Source: Promicromonospora soli
GTDB taxonomy: Bacteria > Actinomycetota > Actinomycetes > Actinomycetales > Cellulomonadaceae
Reading direction: 5' to 3'
Length of the DNA: 64,000 nucleotides
Assembly (NCBI RefSeq): GCF_014653785.1
Contig: NZ_BNAS01000010.1
Coordinates: 1-64,000 of the forward strand
Part shown: piece by piece, positions 9,417-16,270 of the stretch
Layout: every line of letters starts with the position of its first letter
How positions within the stretch are numbered: position 1 is the first letter of the stretch
Program-made: the position numbers and the translations under genes
The notes under the pieces: model-generated
The model's database searches: none
What the model was told of the DNA's origin: nothing
Seen by the model: the letters and a program-made list of their open reading frames with translations, nothing else

Positions 9417-10270
9417 CGGTCTGCTCCTCGCGTGCGGCGGTGGGCTGTCGAGTTCTCGTACGCGCGGCGGCCCTCTGGCGTGGCGTCCCACGCGGGGTCG
9501 CCGGGCACGGTCGGCGCCCCGGGCCAGGCCACGACGTCGAGCGGGCCGGCGGTGAACTCGGGCCTGGGGTCCAGCGGGTGGGCGGTGCTCGCGAGCAGCA
9601 CGATCAGCGGCAGCTCGGCCACGAGGGTGATGCTCGCGGGCCCGGACGAGCCGACGAAGGCGGGCCGTCCGTCGTCGGACACCGACACGCCCTCGAAGAA
9701 CGTGACGCTCGGGGGGATGTCGCGCCGCGTCAGCCCGTGCTTGGCGGCGGCGAGCGCGAAGAGCTCGCGTCCGGCGGGGCTGGGGCCGAACACGTCCCCG
9801 CTGCCGTAGCGCTCCGCGTTGCGGACCAGCGTGGAGGTGCCGAACAGGGCGTCGTGGCGCGGCGCGTCGGCACGGTTGCCGGCCGTGTCCTCGACGATCG
9901 TCGCGAGCGCGCGGCCCTGGTCGGACAGGAGGAGGTGGCCCGCGGTGAGGAAGGCCTGCCACTGGACCTTGACCGTGTCGGCAACGTTGAGGCGCTCGGT
10001 CGGCTGATCGGCGTGGAACACCAGCAGGTGGGCGCATGCGTCGCCCGTCGTGTCCCGCACGCGCACACGTGTGCCGGCGGCGACCACGAGGCTCGTGTAC
10101 CCGCCGGGCGGCACCGTCTCGGCCCAGACGAGGTCGCCCGCCGAGACGCCCGGTGACAGCTCGCCCACGTAGGCGGACGCGGGGTGAAGCACCCGGGGCA
10201 GCTCGGCTGCGGCTGCCAGCTCCTGCTCGCGGGCGTGGGCCTTCGCGCCCGTGGTGGTCGCGGTGGTCAT
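9413..10270 (-). CDS. DUF1989 protein (urea amidolyase-associated protein 1), probable carboxyguanidine deiminase subunit
   Basis: A 285-residue DUF1989-family protein, first gene of the carboxylase operon. The conserved RDTTGDACAHLLVFHADQ region near residues 75-93 and PSVTFFEGV near 200 fit urea amidolyase-associated protein 1, the presumed partner of the next gene product. I place the start at ATG 10270 because a perfect AGGAGG Shine-Dalgarno precedes it at 5-nt spacing; an in-frame ATG at 10291 has none. About 28 nt upstream of the start is the palindrome 10298-10311, and the divergent TetR gene begins at 10390. The cytoplasmic heteromer would deiminate carboxyguanidine to allophanate plus ammonia. 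Substrate remains inferred. Confidence 0.85.
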   Translation of the reverse strand: MTTATTTGAKAHAREQELAAAAELPRVLHPASAYVGELSPGVSAGDLVWAETVPPGGYTSLVVAAGTRVRVRDTTGDACAHLLVFHADQPTERLNVADTVKVQWQAFLTAGHLLLSDQGRALATIVEDTAGNRADAPRHDALFGTSTLVRNAERYGSGDVFGPSPAGRELFALAAAKHGLTRRDIPPSVTFFEGVSVSDDGRPAFVGSSGPASITLVAELPLIVLLASTAHPLDPRPEFTAGPLDVVAWPGAPTVPGDPAWDATPEGRRAYENSTAHRRTRGADR

Positions 10271-10297
10271 GGCACCTCCTGGGGTCTCCATGGGTTT

Positions 10298-10311
10298 CTG
10301 TCGAGTGACAG
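10298..10311. promoter_or_regulatory. Candidate TetR operator A, CTGTC-N4-GACAG
   Basis: A perfect 5-4-5 palindrome, CTGTCGAGTGACAG, sits between the divergent TetR and DUF1989 genes, just downstream of a plausible leftward -10 (TATTCC region). The same 10 fixed bases recur at 11093-11106 ahead of the symporter gene. Flanking TT and AA extend the symmetry partly. Binding by the adjacent TetR protein is inferred from position and repetition. Confidence 0.7.
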
Positions 10312-10389
10312 GAATAGGTTTTCGCCCGAGTGTTTCCCCCGGGCGTACAGCGAGGTAAATCCTGAGTTACACCGGGTAGCGTCAGGCGA

Positions 10390-11112
10390 GTGACCTCCTC
10401 GATCGTCGACAAGGGCGCCACGCCCACACCGCGGCGCCCCGGCCGCCCCCGCGCCGACGGCGCCTCGCCCACGGGCCGCGGCACCGAGTCGGACCTCCTG
10501 TCCGCGGCCGCGCGCCTCTTCTGCACGGTGGGCTACACGGCCACGTCGACCCGCGCGATCGCCGACGCCGCAGGCGTGCGCCAGGCGTCGATCTACCACT
10601 GGTTCGGGACCAAGTCCGCGATCCTCCAGCGGCTGCTGCTCGACTCGGTCGAGCCCTCGCTCGAGTCCGCGCGGCTGCTGCTCGCCCGGCCGGAGGCGCC
10701 GGCAGTGCGGCTCTGGGCGCTCGCGCGGCTCGACGTCGAGCTGCTCTGCTCGGGCGACCTCAACATCGGCGCGCTCTACCTGCTGCCCGAGGTCGCCGAC
10801 GACGGGTTCGCGACCTTCCGCGAGCATCGCGAGCAGCTGCGGGCCGCGTACGGCGACCTGGTCTCGGGAACTGTCGGGTCAGACGTCGGGCCCGACGATG
10901 CCACCGCCATGGTCCTGACCTTCGTGGAGAGCGTGATCCTGCGGCGCCGCGACGAGCCGGGGCTCGACGCCGCGAGGGCCGGGCAGCGCTACGCGGACCT
11001 GGTACTACGGCTGCTGGGACTGGACGACGACGCCGTCGCCCGGGCTCATGAGGCGGGCTCCGCACTGGCCGATACGGTCCGTCGCAAGAAACCTGTCGCC
11101 CGACAGAATTAA
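10390..11112 (+). CDS. TetR-family regulator of the carboxylase locus
   Basis: A 240-residue TetR-type repressor. After a flexible basic N-terminus (residues 1-30) the DNA-binding domain shows the standard helix-turn-helix TRAIADAAGVRQASIYHWFG at 54-73; the rest is the variable ligand domain. GTG 10390 is favoured because TAGCGT lies 7 nt before it, giving a leaderless mRNA, and no Shine-Dalgarno is present. The gene is flanked by two copies of CTGTC-N4-GACAG, one before the divergent operon and one overlapping its own 3' end ahead of the symporter. It therefore probably represses both and itself indirectly. TetR-type regulators of the AmtR kind control urea-carboxylase operons in other actinobacteria; whether nitrogen status or guanidine/urea is the signal here is unknown. 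Confidence 0.88.
   Translation: MTSSIVDKGATPTPRRPGRPRADGASPTGRGTESDLLSAAARLFCTVGYTATSTRAIADAAGVRQASIYHWFGTKSAILQRLLLDSVEPSLESARLLLARPEAPAVRLWALARLDVELLCSGDLNIGALYLLPEVADDGFATFREHREQLRAAYGDLVSGTVGSDVGPDDATAMVLTFVESVILRRRDEPGLDAARAGQRYADLVLRLLGLDDDAVARAHEAGSALADTVRRKKPVARQN
11093..11106. promoter_or_regulatory. Candidate TetR operator B, CTGTC-N4-GACAG
   Basis: CTGTCGCCCGACAG overlaps the last codons of the TetR gene and lies about 120 nt before the symporter start. It has the same ten fixed bases and spacing as operator A. Between it and ATG 11229 is a leader of about 120 nt holding a GC-rich stem near 11161-11184 (atgggtcc / ggaccccat). Confidence 0.68.
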
Positions 11113-11228
11113 CGCAGTCGTTCCACACGCGCGACACGGGTGTGACGCGCGGCGAGGTGAATGGGTCCTGCTACCGGACCCCATCCATTCTGCCGCGCGC
11201 CACGCGGCCCTCTTTTGAGGAGCCACCC

Positions 11229-12710
11229 ATGATCATCGCAGGAATCGGCGCGACGGTGCTCGCCGTCGTCGTCATCGGAATAGTCGTCGCCCGAAAGGTC
11301 GACGGCGACTCGGCCAACTACCTCGTCGCCGGGCGCCGCCTGGGCGTACCGCTCGTCGGGGCGTCTCTCATGGCGGCCGCCGTGGACTCCAACGCCACCG
11401 TCGGCAACACCGACCTGACGTCGCTGTTCGGCTTCTGGTCGGGGGCGTCGCTGGCCCTGGGCCTGGCGATCTGCCTGTTGCTCACGGGCCTCTTCCTGGC
11501 CAGGCGGCTCAACGGCATGGGCCTGTACACGCTCGCCGACTACTACCGGAACCGCTACGGGCGCGGTGTCGAGGTCGCGGCGTCGGTGCTGATGATCTTC
11601 GCGTTCGCGATCCTCATGGCCGGCAACCTCGTGGCGTGCGGCTTCCTCCTGGAGCACTTCGCCGGGCTGCCGTACTGGGCAGGCGTCGTGATCGCCGTGA
11701 CCCTCGTGCTGATCTACACCGTGGGCGGCGGCATGTTCTCCGACGCCTACACCGCGGCCGTCCAGATAGTCATCACGCTGGTCGCCACGGCTGCGCTCGT
11801 GATCTGGTTCGGGATGACCATCGGCTTCCAGGTGCCCGAGGGCATGGGGCCGTTCGACATGGAGCAGCTGACCTCCACCGACCTCGGCGCGCCGATCAAC
11901 TGGGCCACGCTGATCTCGCTCGGCATCGGCGACATCGTCGCCATCGACTTCATGCAGCGCGTCTTCTCGGCCCGGACGCCGCAGATCGCACGCCGCGCCT
12001 GCTTCACCGCCGCCGCCGGCACCGCCGCGATCGGCGTCGCGTTCGCGATGGTGGCGCTGGGCTCGGCGGCGATCGGCATCGACGCCACCGACGGGCCTAT
12101 GCTCTTCACGCTGCTCTCGGACCACGCGCCGGTGTGGCTCGCCGTCCTGGTGCTCTCGGGCATCGTCGCGGCGTCGTTCTCCACCGCTTCTGGCGCGATC
12201 CTGGCCACGTCCGCGGTGGCGGTGCGCAACATCCTGGGCGTGCGCCGCGTCGCTCCGGCCGACGGGACGTACGACCCGCTGCTGCGCTGGACGCGGCTCG
12301 CGATGCTGCCGATCGTCGTGGTCGGGACCGTGATCGCGCTGACCGTTGCGCAGACCGGGATCCTGCTCACCCTCGCGTTCGACCTGATGCTGGCCTGTCT
12401 CGCGGTCCCGTTCCTGCTCGGGGTGTTCTGGAAGCGCGGCGGCACCGCTGCGGCGGTCGCCGCGATGGTCACCGGCCTCGTGGTGCGGTTCGGCCTGTTC
12501 GTGCTCACGCCCACCATCTACGGGGCGCCCAACGACATCGCGTACATCCCGAACGACCTGGTCCCCGCGACGTTCGACGGCTGGCCCACGATCTACGGGG
12601 CGATCGTCTCGATCGTGGCGTACGTGGTGGTGGCGCTCGCGCGGCCGGCTTCCGAGCCTGTGGAGCCCAAGTCCGAGCCCGAGGAGGAGATGGAGCCGGC
12701 GGTGGCGTGA
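11229..12710 (+). CDS. Sodium:solute symporter (SSS family), probable urea or guanidine importer
   Basis: A 493-residue integral membrane protein of the SSS/SLC5 fold with about 13 hydrophobic segments. Family hallmarks include YLVAGRRLG near residue 34, an AVDSNATVGNTDL segment in the first core helices, and the GIVAASFSTASGAILATSA region near 310-330. The C-terminus is acidic and cytoplasmic. The SSS family includes the fungal urea transporter DUR3. Placement behind the TetR gene and the second operator copy makes uptake of the same nitrogen compound used by the carboxylase the most likely job. ATG 11229 follows a GAGGAG Shine-Dalgarno at about 8 nt; upstream in-frame starts would lie in the leader. 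Substrate is inferred only. Confidence 0.85.
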   Translation: MIIAGIGATVLAVVVIGIVVARKVDGDSANYLVAGRRLGVPLVGASLMAAAVDSNATVGNTDLTSLFGFWSGASLALGLAICLLLTGLFLARRLNGMGLYTLADYYRNRYGRGVEVAASVLMIFAFAILMAGNLVACGFLLEHFAGLPYWAGVVIAVTLVLIYTVGGGMFSDAYTAAVQIVITLVATAALVIWFGMTIGFQVPEGMGPFDMEQLTSTDLGAPINWATLISLGIGDIVAIDFMQRVFSARTPQIARRACFTAAAGTAAIGVAFAMVALGSAAIGIDATDGPMLFTLLSDHAPVWLAVLVLSGIVAASFSTASGAILATSAVAVRNILGVRRVAPADGTYDPLLRWTRLAMLPIVVVGTVIALTVAQTGILLTLAFDLMLACLAVPFLLGVFWKRGGTAAAVAAMVTGLVVRFGLFVLTPTIYGAPNDIAYIPNDLVPATFDGWPTIYGAIVSIVAYVVVALARPASEPVEPKSEPEEEMEPAVA

Positions 12711-12743
12711 GCGGTGCCGCCTCTTGGGCGGCAGAATCGTCAC

Positions 12744-13265
12744 GTGACTGACACTCCGATGACCGGCCGCTGGGTCGCAACACGTTACTCGGCCGGCCAA
12801 GCGGCGGGCGCGTTCCTCAGACTGACTCTGGTTCGGCCAGTCTGGTGGCTGTTCGTCGCCGGTATCGAGCTGGCACTTGCCCTCTTGATCGGAATTTCCT
12901 TCGACGACCGCTACGGCACACTGACCCGCGTACTGTGGGGGCCCGTCTACGCGCTCGTGCCCACGCTCGGCATCGTCGTCGTCGTTCTGGGGCTGAGCTA
13001 CCTCGTGAATCGGAGGAGGTTCCGTCAGCGGCTACGCGAGGGTGTAGTTCTCGAGGGAGGCATCGGTGCGCACTTCCTGGTCTTGCACAGCCCCTGGGCG
13101 CAGACCACGTTGTCGTTCGACGGGCTCGCATCAGTTCGATCACGCGGACAGTGGGTGTTCTTGCAGCAGATCGGGTCACCTGTGGTGAACGTCTGGCCGG
13201 CGGAGTTGTTCCCGCCTGCCGAGCTGGCCCGACTGGAACGCAGCGTCCAACCGCGCAAGTCGTAG
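12744..13265 (+). CDS. Small membrane protein, YcxB-like
   Basis: A 173-residue protein of unknown function. Two hydrophobic segments lie at about residues 29-53 and 68-92. A basic stretch (NRRRFRQRLREG) follows, then a soluble C-terminal domain with pattern LSFDGLASVRSRGQWVFL, which resembles the YcxB-like domain of small bacterial membrane proteins. GTG 12744 is preferred: CAGAAT stands 6 nt upstream, as in a leaderless promoter, and no Shine-Dalgarno is seen. It follows the symporter by 33 nt on the same strand but probably has its own promoter. It faces the next gene tail-to-tail across a hairpin at 13314-13349. Confidence 0.7.
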   Translation: MTDTPMTGRWVATRYSAGQAAGAFLRLTLVRPVWWLFVAGIELALALLIGISFDDRYGTLTRVLWGPVYALVPTLGIVVVVLGLSYLVNRRRFRQRLREGVVLEGGIGAHFLVLHSPWAQTTLSFDGLASVRSRGQWVFLQQIGSPVVNVWPAELFPPAELARLERSVQPRKS

Positions 13266-13313
13266 CCACTCGGGACGCCTCGAGAGGCTTGGCGGGGCCG
13301 CTTCGAGAATGAC

Positions 13314-13349
13314 CTCAGGTACGGATCCGAGCAGGATTCGGTACCTGAG
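13314..13349. terminator. Bidirectional terminator hairpin between convergent genes
   Basis: Arms CTCAGGTAC (13314-13322) and GTACCTGAG (13341-13349) are perfect 9-bp complements. The 18-nt interior holds a second short stem (GGATCC with GGATTC, one mismatch). It lies between the convergent genes ending at 13265 and 13376. Confidence 0.6.
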
Positions 13350-13375
13350 TTCGTTCCCGAAGCGGACTTTCGCGT

Positions 13376-14023
13376 TCAGGCATCGCATGCCTCCTGCATG
13401 GCCTTGCCAAGGCGACCGATGCCTTCCTTGCCGCTCACGTAGATCATCCCGTGGTAAGGCATGCGGACGTCGCGCTCGACACCGAGGGACCGGATCCTCA
13501 GCGGTGCGTCCGAGTAGCCATACCAGCCTCCGTCCCACAATGGCACGTCGCCCTGCGGATTGACGATCCACATGGCCGCCTCACGGTCCGGCGGAATGAC
13601 AACCCGCTCGGAGGTGTCGGCGCGGTCCGGTGCGCCTTCAGCGGGGTCGCTGACCAACGTGTAGTCGCCCCGCCAATCGTCAGCCATCGGCTCGAACCGG
13701 TATACCTCCGGATCCGTGCTGATCACCATGACGGGCCACTGCGACGGGTTGCGAACCGTCTGCACGACCACGACGTCCTCTTCTCCGCCGAACATCGCCC
13801 AGATGCTGTCGCCGGGGACGCAGTCCGGGAGAGTCGTACCAGCCCCGCTGGTACTGAACGAACCCCGTTCCACACCCGCCGTGCGTGCCGCAACCTGCCA
13901 GGCGACGACACCTGCGATCAAAGCCACGACCACCGCGGCGCCCGCGATCCGGGTGCCCCGCCAAATTCTCAGCTTCTTTGCCTCCGCGGCCTCGGCCGAC
14001 TCCACTGCCTCGACGCTGATCAT
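13376..14023 (-). CDS. Membrane-anchored protein of unknown function, paralogue 1
   Basis: A 215-residue protein with a short acidic cytoplasmic N-terminus, one transmembrane segment at about residues 26-45, and an extracytoplasmic domain of about 165 residues. It is clearly homologous along its length to the next gene (14076-14711). Shared blocks include MxSVEAV at the N-terminus, W-P-V-x-VISTDPE-x-YRFEP near the middle, AMW-x-VNPQG, and RSLGVERDV followed by an AC/VC C-terminus. No enzyme motif is visible. The ancestral gene duplicated in tandem; 52 nt separate the copies. It may be read from the upstream paralogue's promoter. Function not recognised. Confidence 0.72.
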   Translation of the reverse strand: MISVEAVESAEAAEAKKLRIWRGTRIAGAAVVVALIAGVVAWQVAARTAGVERGSFSTSGAGTTLPDCVPGDSIWAMFGGEEDVVVVQTVRNPSQWPVMVISTDPEVYRFEPMADDWRGDYTLVSDPAEGAPDRADTSERVVIPPDREAAMWIVNPQGDVPLWDGGWYGYSDAPLRIRSLGVERDVRMPYHGMIYVSGKEGIGRLGKAMQEACDA

Positions 14024-14075
14024 GCGAGGCTAGGGCCCCGGCGCGCCAGGCGTCCACGGAATGGCGGCTTGCCAC

Positions 14076-14711
14076 TCAGTCCTTGCACACGCCTTCCAGA
14101 GCATTGGTGAACTCCTCGCTGCCCCGGGAGCCGTCCACATAGAGCGTCCCGGGGTGCGGCACGAAGACATCGCGCTCGACGCCCAGCGACCGGACCCTCA
14201 GGCGTGCACCGTCGAACAAGCGCCAACCGTCTGGACCCATTTTCGTGCCGCCCTGCGGGTTGACGACCCACATGGCTACAGAGCGACCCGGCGGGACGAC
14301 GACGGCGCTCTGGGTCCCTTGGGGAACACAGCCGATGTGGCTGTCGACGAAAGAGATGTCCTGCGCCGGATCGTCGTCCAAGGGCTCGAACCGGTACGCC
14401 TCGGGATCCGTGCTGATCACTGTGACAGGCCACAGGGACGGGTTGCTCACCTCATGCGCCACCACGACGTCCTCGGTCTCGTCGAACGCCGCATAGAAGT
14501 CGCAGCGGGGCATGCAGGGCGGTCGCCCGAGACCGGAGGACATACCGGAGGAGCCCGTCTCGATCCGCCCGACGCGGGCCACGCCCTGCCATACGCCAAT
14601 GCCGACGAGCAGCGCCACGATCACCGTGACAGCAATCCGGCTCCCGCGGCGCCGGCGCGGCGACTCTGTCTCCGTGCCTTCGGCCGGGTCCACCGCTTCG
14701 ACGCTCGTCAT
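14076..14711 (-). CDS. Membrane-anchored protein of unknown function, paralogue 2
   Basis: A 211-residue paralogue of the preceding gene with the same plan: charged N-terminus (RRRRGSR), one transmembrane helix at about 27-45, and an extracytoplasmic domain. It keeps WPVTVISTDPE, AMWVVNPQGG and RSLGVERDV. It differs in a Cys pair, PCMPRC, around residues 68-73 that paralogue 1 has only as a single Cys, and in a C-terminal VCKD. ATG 14711 is supported by TAACCT six nt upstream (leaderless pattern). The Cys positions suggest an extracytoplasmic disulfide. Function unknown. Confidence 0.72.
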   Translation of the reverse strand: MTSVEAVDPAEGTETESPRRRRGSRIAVTVIVALLVGIGVWQGVARVGRIETGSSGMSSGLGRPPCMPRCDFYAAFDETEDVVVAHEVSNPSLWPVTVISTDPEAYRFEPLDDDPAQDISFVDSHIGCVPQGTQSAVVVPPGRSVAMWVVNPQGGTKMGPDGWRLFDGARLRVRSLGVERDVFVPHPGTLYVDGSRGSEEFTNALEGVCKD

Positions 14712-14776
14712 GCGCGGAGGTTATGGCCTCTGCGCGGTAACAAGCCACGAAAGTCGGCCTTCTGCTCGGCCTCGGC

Positions 14777-14813
14777 GGTCGAGCTTGTCGAACAGGACTC
14801 GGCAAGCTCGACC
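14777..14813. terminator. Perfect 11-bp inverted repeat with terminator character
   Basis: Arms GGTCGAGCTTG (14777-14787) and CAAGCTCGACC (14803-14813) enclose 15 nt. It lies downstream of the leftward DAHP synthase gene's stop (14850). The arm sequence resembles the GACAGGCTCGACC-type element at 44261-44308, so it may belong to the same intergenic repeat family. Confidence 0.6.
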
Positions 14814-14849
14814 AGCGCAGGGGCGAAGCTCAAGCAGCGCGGACCGGAC

Positions 14850-15959
14850 TCAGCCGCGCCGCTCGCGGACCGACTTGGCCAGCTCGCGGAGCAGGTCCTC
14901 GGTGGTGTCCCAGTCCATGCACTTGTCGGTGACCGACTGGCCGTAGGTGAGCTCGGACAGCGGGCCGGGCTTCTGCGCGCCGGCCTCGATGAAGCTCTCC
15001 ATCATGAGGCCCGTGATGCCGCGCTCGCCGTCGGCGATGCGGTTGGCGATCTCGTGCACGACGCCGGCCTGGCGCACGTGGTCCTTGCCCGAGTTGCCGT
15101 GGCTCGCGTCCACGATCACGCCGTTCTCGACGGCGCCGCCCAGCCCGGAGGTGCGCGCCACGCGCAGGGCCTCGGCGACGTCCTCGGTCGAGTAGTTGGG
15201 GCCGGAGCGCCCGCCGCGCAGGATCACGTGGCAGTCCGGGTTACCGGTGGTCTCGACGGCGGCGGCACGGCCCTCGCCGTCGGCACCGAAGAAGGTGTGC
15301 TCGCTCGCGGCGGTGATGCAGCCGTCCACGGCGATCTGGACGTCGCCGTCAGTCGCGTTCTTGAACCCGACGGGCATCGACAGGCCCGAGGCGAGCTGCC
15401 GGTGCACCTGCGACTCCACGTTGCGGGCACCGATCGCGCCCCAGGTCACGGCGTCGGCGATGTACTGCGGGCTGGTGGGCTCGAGGAACTCGGCCCCGGC
15501 GGGCACTCCGGCGTCGAGCACCCCCAGCAGCACCTCGCGGGCGAGGTTCAGGCCGAGCCGCACGTCGTGCGAACCGTCCAGGTGCGGGTCGTTGATGAGA
15601 CCCTTCCAGCCCACGGTGGTGCGCGGCTTCTCGAAGTACACCCGCATCACGACGACGAGGTCGTCGGACAGCTCGCGCCGGAGCGTGGCGAGCCGGGCGG
15701 CGTAGTCGAGCGCGGCGACCGGGTCGTGCACAGAGCACGGGCCGACGATCGTCAGCAGGCGGTCGTCCTCACCGGTCAGGACGTCGCGCACCTCGCGGCG
15801 GGACGTCGTGACGAGGTCGCTACGGGCGGTGCCGAGCGGCATCGACTCCAGCAGGCTGTTCGGGGCGGGCAGCGGGTCGAGAGCGCGAATGCGCAGGTCG
15901 GAGGTGCGGGTACCGAGGTCGGATACCTCGGTGCTGGGTTCCGCGGGGGTGATGCTCAT
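14850..15959 (-). CDS. aroG: 3-deoxy-7-phosphoheptulonate (DAHP) synthase, class I
   Basis: A 369-residue class I DAHP synthase, which condenses phosphoenolpyruvate with erythrose 4-phosphate as the first step of the shikimate pathway. Visible family blocks are LLTIVGPCSVHD near residue 70 (metal Cys), RVYFEKPRTTVGWKGLINDP near 106-125, VGFKNATDGD near 200, ILRGGRSGPNY near 246, and VDASHGNS near 283. Length matches the AroFGH type. The gene has a 150-nt leader containing a 21-codon peptide with clustered aromatic residues and a strong terminator hairpin (separate entries), which implies transcription attenuation by charged aromatic tRNAs. A GGAG-type Shine-Dalgarno (accaggagcc) precedes ATG 15959. 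Confidence 0.95.
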   Translation of the reverse strand: MSITPAEPSTEVSDLGTRTSDLRIRALDPLPAPNSLLESMPLGTARSDLVTTSRREVRDVLTGEDDRLLTIVGPCSVHDPVAALDYAARLATLRRELSDDLVVVMRVYFEKPRTTVGWKGLINDPHLDGSHDVRLGLNLAREVLLGVLDAGVPAGAEFLEPTSPQYIADAVTWGAIGARNVESQVHRQLASGLSMPVGFKNATDGDVQIAVDGCITAASEHTFFGADGEGRAAAVETTGNPDCHVILRGGRSGPNYSTEDVAEALRVARTSGLGGAVENGVIVDASHGNSGKDHVRQAGVVHEIANRIADGERGITGLMMESFIEAGAQKPGPLSELTYGQSVTDKCMDWDTTEDLLRELAKSVRERRG

Positions 15960-16058
15960 CGGAATCGGGGCTCCTGGTTGGCGAGGTCACTGGTTCGAGG
16001 AACCGGACGGCCCGCCACCGACTCCTGGTCCGGAGCGGCCCGTCTCGGTCAAGACGAA

Positions 16059-16088
16059 GGGCCTGGACGCGATCGGCGTCCCAGGCCC
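16059..16088 (-). terminator. Attenuator terminator in the DAHP synthase leader
   Basis: Read on the minus strand, arm GGGCCTGG(G)ACGC and arm GCGTCCAGGCCC form a 12-bp stem with one bulged G around a 5-nt loop. TTCGTCTT follows, giving an intrinsic-terminator outline about 100 nt before the aroG start. It begins 22 nt after the leader-peptide stop codon, the spacing expected for ribosome-controlled attenuation. I could not assign the competing antiterminator by eye. Confidence 0.65.
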
Positions 16089-16109
16089 TGGCTCCGGGTG
16101 GAAGGTTGG

Positions 16110-16175
16110 TCAGGCGTGCGCCCGCCGAGCTCCACCGGGAGCCGACGTAAAGCGCCAATACCAACGAATGTCCAC
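16110..16175 (-). CDS. Aromatic-residue leader peptide (attenuator uORF)
   Basis: A 22-codon reading frame, GTG 16175 to TGA 16110, encodes (M)DIRWYWRFTSAPGG followed by ARRAHA. Codons 5-9 read Trp-Tyr-Trp-Arg-Phe, so four of five are aromatic, matching the end products that control DAHP synthase. A promoter with -10 TACCGT ends 7 nt before the GTG, so the peptide is probably translated from a leaderless mRNA. Stalling at Trp/Tyr/Phe codons would stop the downstream hairpin (16059-16088) from forming. Too short for normal gene finding; supported by codon content, promoter fit and the downstream terminator. Confidence 0.7.
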   Translation of the reverse strand: MDIRWYWRFTSAPGGARRAHA

Positions 16176-16182
16176 GGCCAAG

Positions 16183-16211
16183 ACGGTAGCCGCAGGCCAG
16201 CCGCCTGTCTA
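16183..16211 (-). promoter_or_regulatory. Promoter of the aroG leader
   Basis: On the minus strand TAGACA (16211-16206) and TACCGT (16188-16183) are separated by 17 nt, a good fit to a housekeeping sigma-factor promoter. The predicted transcription start, 7 nt after the -10, coincides with the GTG of the leader peptide. Confidence 0.65.
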
Positions 16212-16270
16212 CCGGGTTCCAGGATGCGGTCGATCACACTCCGTCGCTGCCCAGCAGCCCGCAACCTGCA

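Noticed and set aside
8748-10526. One 592-codon frame running through the two DUF1989 genes, as a fusion protein
   Set aside because: The first part is an out-of-frame shadow of the protein 1 gene. The two real genes overlap by 4 nt in different frames, each with its own start and full-length homology.
11113-11228. Possible guanidine (ykkC or mini-ykkC) riboswitch before the symporter
   Set aside because: The two stem-like elements lack the conserved ykkC core and the ACGR loops of the guanidine-II class.
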